A stretch of 24,751 nt of DNA from the IMG/VR virus record IMGVR_UViG_3300034108_000524, positions 1-24,751 of that record; one strand, given 5' to 3'. A model generated the notes under the pieces. It ran no database searches. It worked only from the letters and a program-made list of their open reading frames with translations, and had not been told where the DNA came from. Numbering within the stretch: position 1 is the stretch's first letter; each line of letters opens with the position of its first letter. A program made the translations under genes and the position numbers. Of the stretch, positions 24,438-24,751 are shown one piece after another. Source of the stretch: a virus.

Positions 24438-24623
24438 ATGGGAAGAAAAAAAATTGATGAGAAAGAAAAAAAAATAAAGATTGGAGTTTCCGTAGACCCG
24501 GAATTGCCTAATTATTTTAAAGAGAAGTCAATTAACCTTTCTTCCTTAGTTAATAAACTATTGAAAGAATATATTAAAAAAGGAAACAAGATTTTAGAAC
24601 CCTTAAATGAAAATAAAGAGTGA
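24438..24623 (+). CDS. Small ribbon-helix-helix-like DNA-binding protein
   Basis: Encodes 61 residues. There is a strongly basic N-terminal arm (MGRKKIDEKEKKIK), a short strand (KIGVSVDPEL), a first helix (YFKEKS), then a second helix (LSSLVNKLLKEYIKKGN). This is the Arc/CopG/ParD beta-alpha-alpha plan, with the typical 'V-x-x-x-L' and 'N-L-S-x-L-V-N-x-L-L' pattern. It probably dimerises and binds an operator. Its last codon overlaps the GTG start of the exonuclease gene (GTGA at 24620-24623), so the two are translationally coupled. It resembles the minus-strand protein at 674-838 in plan and size. Its target is unknown; an antitoxin role is unlikely because no toxin gene is adjacent, though the next gene is only partly visible. 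Confidence 0.75.
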   Translation: MGRKKIDEKEKKIKIGVSVDPELPNYFKEKSINLSSLVNKLLKEYIKKGNKILEPLNENKE

Positions 24624-24751
24624 CCAAAACACTTATAATAGATGCGAACAATCTACTGAAAATTGGTTTTCACGGAGTTAAAGATTATTATCATGAAGGT
24701 AAACATATCGGAGGTATTTGGCATTTTCTAAACACCATCCGTAAATTTATT
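24620..24751 (+). CDS. 5'-3' exonuclease (T4 RNase H / FEN-like), 3' truncated
   Basis: Only the first 44 residues are in the window. They read MTKTLIIDANNLLKIGFHGV, then a GGIWHFLNTIRKF segment. This is the opening of PIN/FEN-type 5'-3' exonucleases: strand LIID with a metal-binding Asp (D8), 'NNLL', then 'G-G-x-x-x-F-L-N-x-I-R'. In T4 the RNase H of this family removes RNA primers during lagging-strand synthesis and works with gp32. A TAA in frame at 24614-24616 leaves GTG at 24620 as the only plausible start, overlapping the preceding stop in a GTGA. Position beside UvsX and the ssDNA-binding protein agrees with a replication role. The rest of the gene lies outside the window. Confidence 0.75.
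   Translation, partial: MTKTLIIDANNLLKIGFHGVKDYYHEGKHIGGIWHFLNTIRKFI

Noticed and set aside
1-24751. tRNA genes, CRISPR arrays, insertion sequences, integrase or attachment sites
   Set aside because: No cloverleaf-like segment, regularly spaced repeat, transposase or recombinase motif was recognised on either strand by eye.

Overview
This AT-rich window is part of the genome of a contractile-tailed (T4-like, myovirus-type) bacteriophage. The support is a long-tailed set of recognisable virion genes (tail sheath, tail tube, tape-measure-like protein, baseplate proteins) followed on the same strand by T4-type replication and recombination genes (gp32-like ssDNA-binding protein, UvsX/RecA recombinase, the start of a 5'-3' exonuclease). 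Start codons are preceded by A/T-rich leaders with no convincing Shine-Dalgarno sequence, and the proteins carry features typical of phages of Bacteroidota. A Bacteroidota host is therefore my best inference, but it is not proven. No integrase, tRNA, CRISPR array or insertion sequence was seen.

Layout. 3-677: C-terminal part of a gp15-like tail terminator/sheath stabiliser. 674-838 (minus strand): a 54-residue ribbon-helix-helix-like protein, the only minus-strand gene. 962-4321: a very large tail sheath with a threonine-tract insert. 4394-5209: a HAD-like hydrolase placed between sheath and tube. 5325-5813: tail tube. 5895-6080: a small Cys-containing protein. 6107-6868: a gp26-like baseplate/tail chaperone, with an out-of-frame extension to 7010 that looks like a +1 frameshift product. 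7041-8945: tape-measure-like protein. 8985-20572: three overlapping baseplate genes, namely a 1650-residue protein with gp48-like and OmpA-like regions, a small LysM-like gp53 analogue, and a 2108-residue hub-like protein with a C-terminal muramidase-like domain. 20621-21473: two small unknowns. 21548-22393: ssDNA-binding protein. 22471-24387: small unknown, GT-A glycosyltransferase and UvsX. 24438-24623: a second ribbon-helix-helix-like protein. 24620-end: start of a 5'-3' exonuclease.

Regulation. Strong hairpin-plus-T-tract terminators follow the sheath, tube and ssDNA-binding protein genes. A recurrent octamer, TATTTATA or a one-base variant, lies just upstream of most transcription-unit starts, always in the same orientation relative to the gene and including the minus-strand gene. 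It is the reverse complement of the T4 late promoter core TATAAATA and is my candidate late promoter. The ssDNA-binding protein gene instead has a TTGACA-N17-TATACT promoter, marking the likely boundary between the late structural block and the replication block.

The most interesting items are the strand-consistent promoter motif, the candidate +1 recoding site just upstream of the tape-measure gene, the OmpA-like domain inside a baseplate protein, the single-chain hub-plus-lysin arrangement, and the glycosyltransferase inside the recombination operon.
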